Source: Flavimobilis massiliensis
GTDB taxonomy: Bacteria > Actinomycetota > Actinomycetes > Actinomycetales > Cellulomonadaceae
DNA length: 64,000 nucleotides
Reading direction: 5' to 3'
Assembly (NCBI RefSeq): GCF_900240335.1
Contig: NZ_LT964979.1
Location: 186,001 to 250,000 of the forward strand
The notes beneath the pieces are model-generated. The model saw only the letters and a list, made by a program, of their open reading frames with translations, did no database searches and was not told the DNA's origin. Positions 51,204 to 58,986 of this stretch are shown one piece after another. The position numbers and the translations under genes were made by a program. Each line of letters starts with the position of its first letter. Position 1 is the stretch's first letter.

Positions 51204-51296
51204 TCAGGCCGCTCTCGTCGGCCAGTAGATGGTCTCAAACTCGACCGGTGTCGACTTTCCGAGGGCGCGCTGCCGGCGTCGGCGGTGGTAGGTCCG
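51204..51296 (-). mobile_element. IS3-type OrfB C-terminal fragment, minus strand
   Basis: Translates to RTYHRRRRQRALGKSTPVEF followed by ETIYWPTRAA and a stop, the usual end of an IS3-family OrfB. It points toward the OrfA fragment, so it comes from a different insertion or an inverted remnant. Confidence 0.7.
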
Positions 51297-51363
51297 TCTC
51301 GGGCGGTTGGCCCCGATCAAGTTCGAGACCATCATGACCACTCAGGTCGCAGTCGCAGCCTGA
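51295..51363 (+). mobile_element. IS3-type OrfB C-terminal fragment, plus strand
   Basis: Translates to RLGRLAPIKFETIMTTQVAV-AA-stop, another OrfB end (compare the common APIKFETIMTT). It is followed by CTGTCACCTATCCGTGCAGC, a plausible right inverted repeat. With the minus-strand fragment it shows at least two IS3 relatives met here. Confidence 0.7.
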
Positions 51364-51396
51364 ACCTGACTGTCACCTATCCGTGCAGCAGTCCCG

Positions 51397-51456
51397 GGCG
51401 TCGTTCATCGTTCGATAGTTGGGCCAGCGGCCGGGCCTTGTGCGTTGTTGTGCCAG
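51397..51456 (+). repeat. 60-bp direct repeat, copy 2
   Basis: Second copy of the repeat at 49344-49404, starting immediately after the probable IS right end. Confidence 0.7.
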
Positions 51457-51638
51457 CTGCGCGACAGAGCAATCCGGCGCGATCTGCATCTGATCTTGAG
51501 CGAGGTGAAGGTTTCAGCGTGGCCGGGGGTGCGCAGTCAGCGTCGGGGGCTCACGCCGGTTCCCACCGCCGACCTGCAGCGTTGTTGCGACGCCACGGCG
51601 CCGTCCGCGTCAACCAAGGGACGCCTACGCCAAGTAGC

Positions 51639-51983
51639 TCATGCTCCAGCATTCGCCTCCACCCACTCCCGCAGCATCCCGAGCGGCCCCGCCGCACCGC
51701 ACCCGAGCTCGGTGAGCGCGTACTCGACGCGTGCCGGCACCTCCGGATACACGGTCCGCGTGACGAGTCCGTGGTCCTCGAGCCGTTTGAGCGTCTGCGA
51801 GAGGACCTTGGGGCTGATGCCCTCGAGCCGCCTCTTGAGCTCGCCGTTGCGTCTCGGCCCGTCCTCGAGCGCGCCGATCGCGAGGGCGCTCCATTTGTTG
51901 GCCAGCAGGTCGAGCATGTCGCGGCACGGGCACATGGCCGCGTAGACGTCATTCCTTGTGCAAGCGTCAACATCGGTACTCAT
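51639..51983 (-). CDS. HxlR family transcriptional regulator
   Basis: A 114-residue winged-helix regulator with the complete HxlR layout: the redox/aldehyde-sensing cysteine region CPCRDMLDLLANKW, then LAIGALEDGPRRNGELKRRL and the recognition segment ISPKVLSQTLKRLEDHGLVT, and the wing TVYPEVPARVEYALTELG. It diverges from the oxidoreductase at 52046. The gap contains GGTACCCATCGGTAACC-like inverted half-sites (about 51988-52010), a likely operator for both genes. Confidence 0.9.
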   Translation of the reverse strand: MSTDVDACTRNDVYAAMCPCRDMLDLLANKWSALAIGALEDGPRRNGELKRRLEGISPKVLSQTLKRLEDHGLVTRTVYPEVPARVEYALTELGCGAAGPLGMLREWVEANAGA

Positions 51984-52045
51984 CACGCGATGGTACCCAT
52001 CGGTAACCAGGTGTCCTTGACGGTAACAATAGGCTGGGCGGAACC

Positions 52046-53092
52046 ATGACAAGCATGACGACTTCACGTACGGCCACGGCCACCACAACACGCACGACGA
52101 CCGCCATCGGCTACGAGTCCAACCTCCCCGCCTCCGACCCCGCAGCACTCGTCGCTCGCGAGGTCGACGTGCCCGAGCTCGGCCCGCACGACCTTCTCGT
52201 CGAGGTCGAGGCGGTCTCGGTCAATCCCGTCGACGTCAAGGTCCGCGCCGGGGCGCCCGCGAACGGCTTCCGCGTGCTCGGCTTCGACGCGGCAGGCGTC
52301 GTGCGCGCCGTCGGCCCGGCGGTGACGCTCTTCGCGCAGGGCGACGAGGTCTTCTACGCCGGCAGCATCGACCGACCGGGTACCAACCAGCGCCTGCACC
52401 CCGTCGACGAGCGCATCGTCGGCCGCAAGCCCCGCACGCTGATGTTCGCCGAGGCCGCTGCGCTGCCGCTCACCGCGATCACCGCGTGGGAGAGCCTCTT
52501 CGACCGCCTCGGTCTCACCGCCGACTCGACCGGCACGCTGCTCGTCGTCGGCGCGACGGGCGGCGTCGGCTCCGCCATGCTCCAGCTCGTCGAGGCGCTG
52601 CTGCCGCACGTCACTGTCATTGCGACGGCGTCCGACGACGAGCGTTCCGACTGGGTGCGCGACCTCGGCGCGGAGCACGTCATCGACCAACGCGGCGACC
52701 TCGTCGCCCAGGTGCTCGACATCGCCCCGCGCGGCGTCGAGTGGCTCTTCACCGCGCACTCCGAGGGCCAGGTCGAGACGTACGCGCAGATCGTCGCGCC
52801 CTTCGGGCACGTCGTCGCGATCGACGACGGCCCGCGCGACGTGTCCCCGCTCAAGGGCCGCAGCATCGCGTGGCACTGGGAGCTGATGTTCACGCGCCCG
52901 CTCCAGCAGACCCCGGACATGGTCGAGCAGCACCGGCTGCTCACCACGATTGCCGACCTCGTCGACGCGGGGCGCCTGCGCACGACGGCGACGACGACCC
53001 TCACTCCGATCTCCGCCGCAACCCTGCGCGAGGCCCACATGCTCGTCGAATCCGGCCGCACGGTGGGCAAGGTCGTCGTCCACGGGTGGTGA
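52046..53092 (+). CDS. Zinc-type alcohol dehydrogenase-like (quinone oxidoreductase) protein
   Basis: A 348-residue MDR-superfamily NADPH oxidoreductase of the ZADH/quinone reductase group. ALVAREVDVPELGPHDLLVE and VSVNPVDVKVRAG form the N-terminal domain, GFDAAGVV the GroES-like core, VVGATGGVGSAMLQLVEALL the nucleotide-binding motif. No structural zinc cysteine cluster is present. Divergence from HxlR suggests induction by reactive aldehydes or quinones. Thr-rich residues 1-20 are unusual; the true start may be the ATG at 52055. Confidence 0.9.
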   Translation: MTSMTTSRTATATTTRTTTAIGYESNLPASDPAALVAREVDVPELGPHDLLVEVEAVSVNPVDVKVRAGAPANGFRVLGFDAAGVVRAVGPAVTLFAQGDEVFYAGSIDRPGTNQRLHPVDERIVGRKPRTLMFAEAAALPLTAITAWESLFDRLGLTADSTGTLLVVGATGGVGSAMLQLVEALLPHVTVIATASDDERSDWVRDLGAEHVIDQRGDLVAQVLDIAPRGVEWLFTAHSEGQVETYAQIVAPFGHVVAIDDGPRDVSPLKGRSIAWHWELMFTRPLQQTPDMVEQHRLLTTIADLVDAGRLRTTATTTLTPISAATLREAHMLVESGRTVGKVVVHGW

Positions 53093-53405
53093 GCGGTGCG
53101 ATGCGGTCCGGTAGGCAGCCCGCTACGCCGACCCGGCGTCGCCCCACGGTTCCGGCCGGAGTGGGCAGGGCACCGGTGATCGTGGGGCCTTCGAGGCTGT
53201 CGAGCTTCACAGAGAGGCCGAACCATGCGCGCAGCGCGCCGTCGACCGAGTCGTCGATCAGTGCGAGGCGCGCCGCTCCGACGACGTGCGTCGCATCGCG
53301 CCGCACGCCGGGTGCCACGAGGTTGCTCGCGGGGTCGGTGACATCGATGAGTCGTTCGAGTAGGTCTGTCGACGGGTCGCGGCGGACCCCGGAATTTCGG
53401 GGCAA
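53093..53405 (-). pseudogene. Possible gene remnant, minus strand
   Basis: A frame with normal codon bias encodes DLLERLIDVTDPASNLVAPG, then VVGAARLALIDDSVDGALRAWFGL, but the ORF runs on into the 3' end of the oxidoreductase gene with non-coding-like sequence. I recognise no family and see no ribosome site. It is the only content of this gap. Confidence 0.3.
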
Positions 53406-53410
53406 GTCCC

Positions 53411-53416
53411 TACCCT
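53411..53416 (+). promoter_or_regulatory. Likely -10 element for a leaderless transcript
   Basis: TACCCT (TANNNT) ends 6 bases before the ATG at 53423, and no ribosome site lies between them. This is the layout of actinobacterial leaderless mRNAs. Confidence 0.5.
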
Positions 53417-53422
53417 CATGCT

Positions 53423-54208
53423 ATGAACGGTGACATGAGCGAGCAGTTGGGTGAGGCCACTGCAGACGAGGTGCGTGTGCTACTCCGTGGCCACGCGCCG
53501 AGCGCTATCACACTGCACTTCGTCGACATTGACGATGTGCAGTGGCCGGTCAAGCAAGTCGTCTCGATCGCCACAGGATTGCCTGTCAGCGAGTTCACGT
53601 CGAGCACTGCTCGGCGGTGGCTTGTGAAGCGGGGATTCTCGACCCACCGCCTCGATACGGAGGCTGCGGTTGCGAGCGTGGCACCGAGACCGACGCGCAC
53701 ACCCCGCCGCGCTCTGGACGATGCGGAACTTGCTGGCCTCGAGGTAGTGCAGCACACGACCATGGCCATCTCCTTCATGTGGCGTCGAGCGGGCAGGGTG
53801 ACGCTCACAGCCGAGGGCCGGCTTGTGTTCCCGCCGCTACCGAAGAGACCGGGTTTGTATCGCTTCGACCTTGAGTGCGACCCCGATTGCGTGACCGTCG
53901 CCTACATCGGAGAGTCGATCGATCTGGAGAAGCGAGCCCGCAACTACCGCAGTGCTTTTGCAGACGGGGCGCGCTCGAAGAAGACGAGTCGCCGGATCCA
54001 CAAGGAACTTCTCACCCACCTGGGGAGGGGTGGGACGATCACGCAGTCGATCGTCACTGAGGCCCACGACGGCATCGGATCCGTGGTCGACCTCGGGCGC
54101 AAGTCTGCGCGACTGCTCGTCGAGAACGTCGCCATTACCGAAGCGCGTGCGACAGGTCGTACGCGTCTGCTCAATATCGATTCCATTCGCGCGGAGGGAG
54201 ACTTGTGA
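53423..54208 (+). CDS. GIY-YIG nuclease-like protein with ScoMcrA-type N-terminal domain
   Basis: A 261-residue protein. Residues 28-80 (LHFVDIDDVQWPVKQVVSIA, FTSSTARRWLVKRGFSTHRL) resemble the N-terminal head seen in some restriction endonucleases of the ScoMcrA type ('vdG..yP.K.V..lA.g....dF....A...L..lGF'). Residues 142-245 fit a GIY-YIG fold: PGLYRF (GIY strand, 143-148), YIGES (161-165), then the helix IDLEKRARNYRS with catalytic-type arginines 171 and 173. E234 in LLVENVAITEA is a candidate metal ligand. It overlaps the next gene (GTGA). Function inferred: DNA cleavage or nicking. Confidence 0.7.
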   Translation: MNGDMSEQLGEATADEVRVLLRGHAPSAITLHFVDIDDVQWPVKQVVSIATGLPVSEFTSSTARRWLVKRGFSTHRLDTEAAVASVAPRPTRTPRRALDDAELAGLEVVQHTTMAISFMWRRAGRVTLTAEGRLVFPPLPKRPGLYRFDLECDPDCVTVAYIGESIDLEKRARNYRSAFADGARSKKTSRRIHKELLTHLGRGGTITQSIVTEAHDGIGSVVDLGRKSARLLVENVAITEARATGRTRLLNIDSIRAEGDL

Positions 54209-55077
54209 CCACCAAACTTGATCTGCGCTTCCTCCTTCCTCTGTCGAACGAGAACGCGTGGAGCGACCTCCTCGCGACCCTCATGACGGCGGACGAGTCG
54301 ACCACGCGACGCACCCTCGGCATCGCCGACGGTGCTCCGCTCGTCGTCCGCCGTGAGGTGTCGAAGGCGCGCGGTGACCGCAGGGCCGACCGTCCGGACG
54401 TTGTCGTCGAAGCGGGCGGCCGGGTCGTGGCCGTCCTCGAGATCAAGGTGCTCTCGGGCCTCGGCCCCGAGCAGCTCGAGCGATACCTCGCCTACGTCGA
54501 CGACGCTGATCGTGACGCGTGCGCGTTTCTCGCGGTCTCGCCGCGGGGAGTTCGCGTCAACACCCAGCATGCCCGCGCCTGGCGAAACACGTCGTGGGAA
54601 GAGCTCATCGAGCCCTTCATGAGTTCTGACGTGCCGTGGGTCGCGGCCACCGCAGCAGCCTGGCGTCGGCACCTCGAGACGCACGTCCCACGGGTCGACG
54701 GTGCGAGCATCTGGAACGGCATCGTCGACGAGGACCTGTTCCTCGCGCTCCGCGCCCGCGCGACCTACCTCCACGACCATGTCGTCCTCCCGCACGGCTC
54801 GACGCGCACGACGCTCGAGATCGGCTCGGGCGGGCTGTGGGCCACCACCGTCGACGCCCCGATCGAAGGGACCGGCTATGTCGTGCGGTGGGAGGTGGCA
54901 GAGAGCCTGCCGACGCAGGACGTTGTGCGCCTCGCTGACGCCTCAGGGCTCCGCGGCCCCGAGCTGCGCTTCCGCCTCGTGCAGCGGGGCGTCACGACGT
55001 CGCGTGCCTACGACTGGGACCACCTCGCTCACCTGTGGCACGAGCACCTCGCGCACGAGGAATGGATCACCTGGTGA
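54205..55077 (+). CDS. PD-(D/E)XK nuclease family protein
   Basis: A 290-residue protein with the PD-(D/E)XK active-site series: E16 in NENAWSDLLATLM, D64 in RADRPDVVVEAGG, E79 and K81 in VAVLEIKVLSG, then the LGPEQLERYLAYVDD helix with Q90. The C-terminal 150 residues (YLHDHVVLPHGSTRTTLEIG, LWATTVDAPI) are beta-rich and of unknown family. GTG start overlapping the GIY-YIG stop indicates coupled synthesis of two nucleases. No methyltransferase or helicase is adjacent. Confidence 0.75.
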   Translation: MTTKLDLRFLLPLSNENAWSDLLATLMTADESTTRRTLGIADGAPLVVRREVSKARGDRRADRPDVVVEAGGRVVAVLEIKVLSGLGPEQLERYLAYVDDADRDACAFLAVSPRGVRVNTQHARAWRNTSWEELIEPFMSSDVPWVAATAAAWRRHLETHVPRVDGASIWNGIVDEDLFLALRARATYLHDHVVLPHGSTRTTLEIGSGGLWATTVDAPIEGTGYVVRWEVAESLPTQDVVRLADASGLRGPELRFRLVQRGVTTSRAYDWDHLAHLWHEHLAHEEWITW

Positions 55078-55083
55078 CGATCC

Positions 55084-55323
55084 GTGCCGCGCAAGAGGGT
55101 GCAATGGGAGAAGGACGGGATCGCCCGCCTCGCCGAGCTCGGCTCACCGCGCTTCCTCGGCACCGGATTCGGCGACGGCCAGGCACGGCTGAGCGGTGAG
55201 GTCGAGCTCGGCGCCGTCTTCGACATGCCTCCCACATCGACGCTCAACGAGATCACCGAGGTGCTCACGCGGGTCGCAGCGCTCGGGTCGAAGATGGCGT
55301 CGGACGTCCGGAGACCGAGGTAG
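55084..55323 (+). CDS. Small protein downstream of the nuclease pair
   Basis: A 79-residue protein starting (GTG) MPRKRVQWEKDGIARLAELG, six bases after the PD-(D/E)XK stop. It has FLGTGFGDGQARLSGEVELG and a C-terminal helix LNEITEVLTRVAALGSKMAS. No ribosome site is obvious, so it depends on coupling. Unknown function; it may be an accessory or regulatory third member. Confidence 0.5.
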   Translation: MPRKRVQWEKDGIARLAELGSPRFLGTGFGDGQARLSGEVELGAVFDMPPTSTLNEITEVLTRVAALGSKMASDVRRPR

Positions 55324-55343
55324 CGCCTGCCCGGGCACTCCCG

Positions 55344-56003
55344 CTACGAGACCCCGACCCCACGACCACGCCCCACGGGCCGCACCACGGCCCGCAGTGC
55401 GCGCGCCAGCTCGGCGATGGCCACGGCAAGATCCTCACGACGACGTGCGCGATCCCGGGCCTTCCGGGCCGCGATCTCTTTGCGCTCGTAGTCGACGGCG
55501 ACGTCGACGAGCCACGTCGCGTCGGTGAGCGCCGCCGCGCAGCCCTCGGCGTCGGAGGGCGCGACCGCGTGCAGCCATTCGCGCCACCGGAGGATGCGCG
55601 CCTCCGTGCTCGTGTCGAGCACGTCGACGACGGCGGACCACGTCGTCATCCGGCGGCGAGCAGGACCGCGCGTCACTAGGTCGGGGCTGACGGCGTTGAG
55701 GATGCGGCGCATTCGGATGGCGAGAAGCGACCGCGACGGTTCGAGGCGGGGCACGCTCATGACGGCGCGGGCCGCTGCGTGGCCGGTGCGTGTGGCGACG
55801 ACGTCTTCAAGGTGGCGGCAGGTGTCGCACGTGAGGCGGCGGGCGCGGGCCTCGCTCGGCACCCAGGCCCCGGCAAGGCATGCGTGACACAGCTGGAGGG
55901 CGCGGACACCGTGTGTGTGGTGTCGGGCGTGGGACGTGGTGGCCGGGGTCGGCAGCCGCAGAAAGCCGTGATCGTCGAGGGTCGTGCGGGGATCGATGTT
56001 CAT
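55344..56003 (-). CDS. Hypothetical CxxC protein with a damage-type promoter
   Basis: A 219-residue protein. An N-terminal four-cysteine zinc-like module (LCHAC near residue 40 and CDTC near 60) is followed by an Arg-rich helical region with several tryptophans and a long charged C-terminal helix (DYERKEIAARKARDRARRRE). No family recognised; nucleic-acid association would fit the composition. GGAGC precedes the ATG. The minus-strand promoter at 56141-56162 resembles the PafBC type. Convergent with the nuclease operon, with a 20-base gap. Confidence 0.6.
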   Translation of the reverse strand: MNIDPRTTLDDHGFLRLPTPATTSHARHHTHGVRALQLCHACLAGAWVPSEARARRLTCDTCRHLEDVVATRTGHAAARAVMSVPRLEPSRSLLAIRMRRILNAVSPDLVTRGPARRRMTTWSAVVDVLDTSTEARILRWREWLHAVAPSDAEGCAAALTDATWLVDVAVDYERKEIAARKARDRARRREDLAVAIAELARALRAVVRPVGRGRGVGVS

Positions 56004-56140
56004 GGGGTTGCTCCGGTGGTTCGCTCTTCCCGTCACGGTCGTGACGGGCCGGTCTTCCTCCTGGGGCACCGTGCGCGAGAGCGCGGTTGCCGGACCAGCA
56101 CGCGGAGGGCGTGTCGCTGGTCGCTCGTGACCTGTCGAGG

Positions 56141-56162
56141 ACGCTACCCCGAGCCGCCGACA
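56141..56162 (-). promoter_or_regulatory. PafBC-type promoter, one mismatch
   Basis: On the minus strand TGTCGGCG, eight bases, TAGCGT. One base differs from TGTCRGTG-N8-TANNNT (C for T). Transcription would start near 56134, about 130 bases before the gene at 56003. It also lies just past the end of the NrtR operon. Confidence 0.5.
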
Positions 56163-56181
56163 TTCATGGAACTGCGGCCGC

Positions 56182-56331
56182 TCACCCCACCCGTTCCATC
56201 CGGTAGTGGAGTCGCACCGCCACGGTCCGGCGCAGCCGCAGCACGTGGTCGGTCCGTAGGACGCCCTCGTCGTCGACGAACACGCGGAACGTCTCGTGGA
56301 GCCGCCATGCGCCAGCGGGACGTGCGCTCAC
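56182..56331 (-). CDS. Small protein coupled to the NrtR gene
   Basis: A 49-residue frame, GTG start overlapping the NrtR stop (GTGA): MSARPAGAWRLHETFRVFVD, then VLRTDHVLRLRRTVAVRLHY. The overlap and the strand-like pattern suggest a real gene, but it matches no family I know. A coding remnant is possible. Confidence 0.4.
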   Translation of the reverse strand: MSARPAGAWRLHETFRVFVDDEGVLRTDHVLRLRRTVAVRLHYRMERVG

Positions 56332-56987
56332 GCCCGGACGAAGAGCTCCGCGGGTTTGCCGCGGGCGCCGCGGCGCAGCTCGCCCGTCGCGCGCAGCCCT
56401 GGGAGCATCGCGCGCCGGAACGTGTCGGCGTTGACGCGTTCGCCTGTGACAGCCTCGTGGAGCACGCGCAGGTCCCGCACGGTGAAGGGCTCGGGGCCGA
56501 GCAGTCCGCGCGGGTCGGGGCGTGCGGCGTGCTCGGCGCGCAGGTCGTCGACGGCCGCGTTGAGGATTGCGCGGTGGTCGTAGGGAAGCGGAGGGACCTC
56601 GGCGACGGGGACGATGCGGGTCGTGGCCGTGCGGGGGATGCGGTCGGCACGGACAGCGTCGACATGCGCGACCGAGAGCACCCAGCCGCGGTCGTCACGG
56701 TCCGGGGCGTCGAACACGTGCAGCTGGCGCGGGTCGAGGCCCTCGACCCCGGCCTTCGTGCGCAGCGCGCGCAACGCTGCTTCGCGCAGCGTCTCGCCGG
56801 GGTGGAGGAACGTGCCAGGCAGCGCCCAGCCCGACGTGCGGTGGGCGCGGGACTCGGGGGTGAGCAGCACGCACAGCGCGTTGTCCTCGACGGTGAGCAC
56901 GGCGGTGTCGACGGCGACGGACGGCCGCGGGTAGTCGGTGAGCGTGCGGCCGTGGCTGTCGCGGTAGGCGGGGGTGTCGTTGGGCAT
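56328..56987 (-). CDS. nrtR: NrtR-type NUDIX transcriptional regulator
   Basis: A 219-residue regulator. Residues 20-140 are a NUDIX fold (VAVDTAVLTVEDNALCVLLT, WALPGTFLHPGETLREAALR) with a degenerate Nudix box, LREAALRALRTKAGVEGL, lacking the EExGE catalytic core, as in NrtR proteins that only sense ADP-ribose. Residues 150-219 are a winged helix (PFTVRDLRVLHEAVTGERVN). NrtR controls NAD or ADP-ribose genes; here the divergent neighbour is an ADP-ribosylglycohydrolase, and two copies of a candidate operator lie between them. Confidence 0.88.
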   Translation of the reverse strand: MPNDTPAYRDSHGRTLTDYPRPSVAVDTAVLTVEDNALCVLLTPESRAHRTSGWALPGTFLHPGETLREAALRALRTKAGVEGLDPRQLHVFDAPDRDDRGWVLSVAHVDAVRADRIPRTATTRIVPVAEVPPLPYDHRAILNAAVDDLRAEHAARPDPRGLLGPEPFTVRDLRVLHEAVTGERVNADTFRRAMLPGLRATGELRRGARGKPAELFVRA

Positions 56988-56996
56988 GGACCAACT

Positions 56997-57019
56997 TTAG
57001 GCGATTGTTGCGCAATAGG
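56997..57019. promoter_or_regulatory. Candidate NrtR operator, copy 1
   Basis: TTAGGCGATTGTTGCGCAAT followed by AGG. It matches the copy at 57049-57071 at 16 of 23 positions (TTAG.CGAT..T.G.GCAA.AG). It lies 10 bases before the nrtR start codon. Confidence 0.5.
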
Positions 57020-57048
57020 GCGAGGGTGTGTCATGCTCGACCCAGTAG

Positions 57049-57071
57049 TTAGACGATAATCGAGCAAAAGA
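57049..57071. promoter_or_regulatory. Candidate NrtR operator, copy 2
   Basis: TTAGACGATAATCGAGCAAA followed by AGA, in the same orientation 52 bases (about five helical turns) after copy 1 and ending 14 bases before the ADP-ribosylglycohydrolase start. Confidence 0.5.
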
Positions 57072-57085
57072 CTTCGGGAGGCACC

Positions 57086-58630
57086 ATGCACCTCACGTCC
57101 CACCAGACCGATCGCGCGATCGGCGCGATCCTCGGCGCCGCCGCGGGCGACGCCCTCGGCTCCCAGTACGAGTTCGGCCCCGCGCACGACGACAGCTTCA
57201 CTCCCGTCCAGGGCGTGGGAACCTTCGGCCACGCGGTCGGGGAGTGGACCGACGACACGTCGATGGCTCTGTCGATCCTCCGCGTCCTCGCGGGCGACCT
57301 CGACCCGAGCGCCCCGAGCGACATCGACCCCGGCACCCTCCCGTTCCCCCCGCTCGACGACACCGGCGCGCACCTCGCGATCGTCCGCGAGTGGATCGAG
57401 TGGTCCCGGACCGCCAAGGACGTCGGCAACCAGACCCGCGCGGTCCTCGACAGCACCGCACACCTGCTCCACATCGGCGATCTGGAGGTCGAGGACCTCT
57501 CCGACGTCAGCAACCTCCGCATGCTCCCGCGGCGCGCCGCCCGCGAGCACCACGAGCGCACGGGCCGCAGCGCCGGCAACGGCGCGCTCATGCGCACAGG
57601 CCCCGTCGGGCTCGCAGGCATCGCCGCCGCCGCACGCACCGGACGACCCCGCACTGACCGCGACCTCGTCGCACGCGCCGCAGGCGCGATCGCCCGCCTC
57701 ACCCACTGGGAGGAGGACAACACCCACGCGTGCGTCCTGTGGTCCCTCGCGATCGAGCACGCGATCCTCACCGGCGAGCTCGACGTTGCCCGCGGCCTCG
57801 ACCACGTGCCCGCAGGCGAGCCCCGCGACCGCTGGGCACGGATCATCGACGCCGCGCTCGCCGACGGCGCCCACCCGCGCGACTTCGCCGCACGCAACGG
57901 CTGGGTCGTCGCCGCGTTCCAGGCCGCGCTCGCAGCCGTCGCGGGCGCCGACGACTACCGCGAGGCGATGTACCGCGCGGTCCGCGGAGGCAACGACACC
58001 GACACCGTCGCCGCGATTGCCGGCGCGCTCGCAGGCGCCCTCTGGGGACAGACCCAGATCCCAGCCACGTGGCTGCGCCGCCTGCACGGCTGGCCCGGGA
58101 CCGACGCTAACGGGCTCGTACGCCTCGCCGCGCTCGCGGTCCGCAACGGCGAGCCCGACGGACAGGGCTGGCCGTCGGCACCGAGCACGCTCACCCCGGG
58201 GCTCAAGGTCACCGCGCCCGTGCGCCACCCGCTCGACGACGGCGTGTGGCTCGGCTCGCAGGGGGCCCTCGACGCGCTGCCCGCAAGCGTCGGCGCCGTC
58301 GTCTCCCTGAGCCGCGTCGGCACCGCCGAGGTGCCCGACGGGCTCGAGTCCGTCCGCGTGCGGCTCATCGACAGCGAGGGGCACAACCTCAACCTCGAGC
58401 GCACGCTCACCGACGTCGTCGACGTCATCGCCGAGATCCGCGCCGAGGGCACCGAGGTGTTCGTTCACTGCGCCGAGGCACGCTCGCGGACCGCGGCGGT
58501 CGCAGCTCTCTACGGCACCCGCCACCGTGGTGCCACGCTCGAGGACGCGTGGGACGCGGCACAGCGCGCGCTGCCTCGGTTTGAGCCCGAGAGGTTCCTC
58601 CGCGAGGCGGTGGGTCGGCTCGCAGCCTGA
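57086..58630 (+). CDS. ADP-ribosylglycohydrolase fused to a tyrosine-phosphatase-like domain
   Basis: A 514-residue two-domain protein. Residues 5-345 are a DraG/ARH-type hydrolase: GAAAGDALGSQYEFG, EWTDDTSMALSIL (metal-binding T-D-D), GNGALMRTGPVGL and GGNDTDTVAAIAGALAGALWG (second D-x-D metal site). Residues 375-514 resemble a dual-specificity phosphatase: WLGSQGALDALPASVGAVVSL and the CX5R loop VHCAEARSRT with C462 and R468. It probably removes ADP-ribose from proteins or nucleic acid and may hydrolyse a phosphate product or partner. Regulation by the divergent NrtR is likely. Confidence 0.9.
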   Translation: MHLTSHQTDRAIGAILGAAAGDALGSQYEFGPAHDDSFTPVQGVGTFGHAVGEWTDDTSMALSILRVLAGDLDPSAPSDIDPGTLPFPPLDDTGAHLAIVREWIEWSRTAKDVGNQTRAVLDSTAHLLHIGDLEVEDLSDVSNLRMLPRRAAREHHERTGRSAGNGALMRTGPVGLAGIAAAARTGRPRTDRDLVARAAGAIARLTHWEEDNTHACVLWSLAIEHAILTGELDVARGLDHVPAGEPRDRWARIIDAALADGAHPRDFAARNGWVVAAFQAALAAVAGADDYREAMYRAVRGGNDTDTVAAIAGALAGALWGQTQIPATWLRRLHGWPGTDANGLVRLAALAVRNGEPDGQGWPSAPSTLTPGLKVTAPVRHPLDDGVWLGSQGALDALPASVGAVVSLSRVGTAEVPDGLESVRVRLIDSEGHNLNLERTLTDVVDVIAEIRAEGTEVFVHCAEARSRTAAVAALYGTRHRGATLEDAWDAAQRALPRFEPERFLREAVGRLAA

Positions 58631-58781
58631 GCGGCCCGCCCCAGGGTCGACGGCCTGGCCGTGGCGGGCGCACGACGGCTGTCGACTGGCCGGCCGCGGC
58701 GGTCGAGCCCGCAGTCGATCGCCGCCCCGCACGCCCTGGAGGAGGTGTGCGGGGCTGCGGCTTCCGGGAGCCGGGGCACCC

Positions 58782-58986
58782 CTGTCCGTCCACTTCGAGT
58801 GGGTGCTCGACACGGTCCACGGCGCCGACTACTTCCGCCGCTGGCACCGTGAGCGCGCGAACTCGGGCAGCCTCCTCATCCACAAGTCCTCGCACCACTT
58901 CGACCTCGTCAACTGGTGGCTCGACGACACGCCCGTGCGGGTCTACGCGTCGGCGCACCGTGACGTCTACGGGGACGGGCACGCCG
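58782..58986 (+). pseudogene. Internal fragment of a Gfo/Idh/MocA oxidoreductase
   Basis: About 68 codons encode LSVHFEWVLDTVHGADYFRR..HRERANSGSLLIHKSSHHFDLVNWWLDDTPVRVYASAHRDVYGD, the central substrate-domain segment of Gfo/Idh/MocA proteins of the type linked to alpha-sugar or glycan use (given in parts; key residues H-H-F-D-L-V-N). There is no Rossmann domain upstream and no C-terminus; the frame ends in Arg-rich nonsense. Confidence 0.7.
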
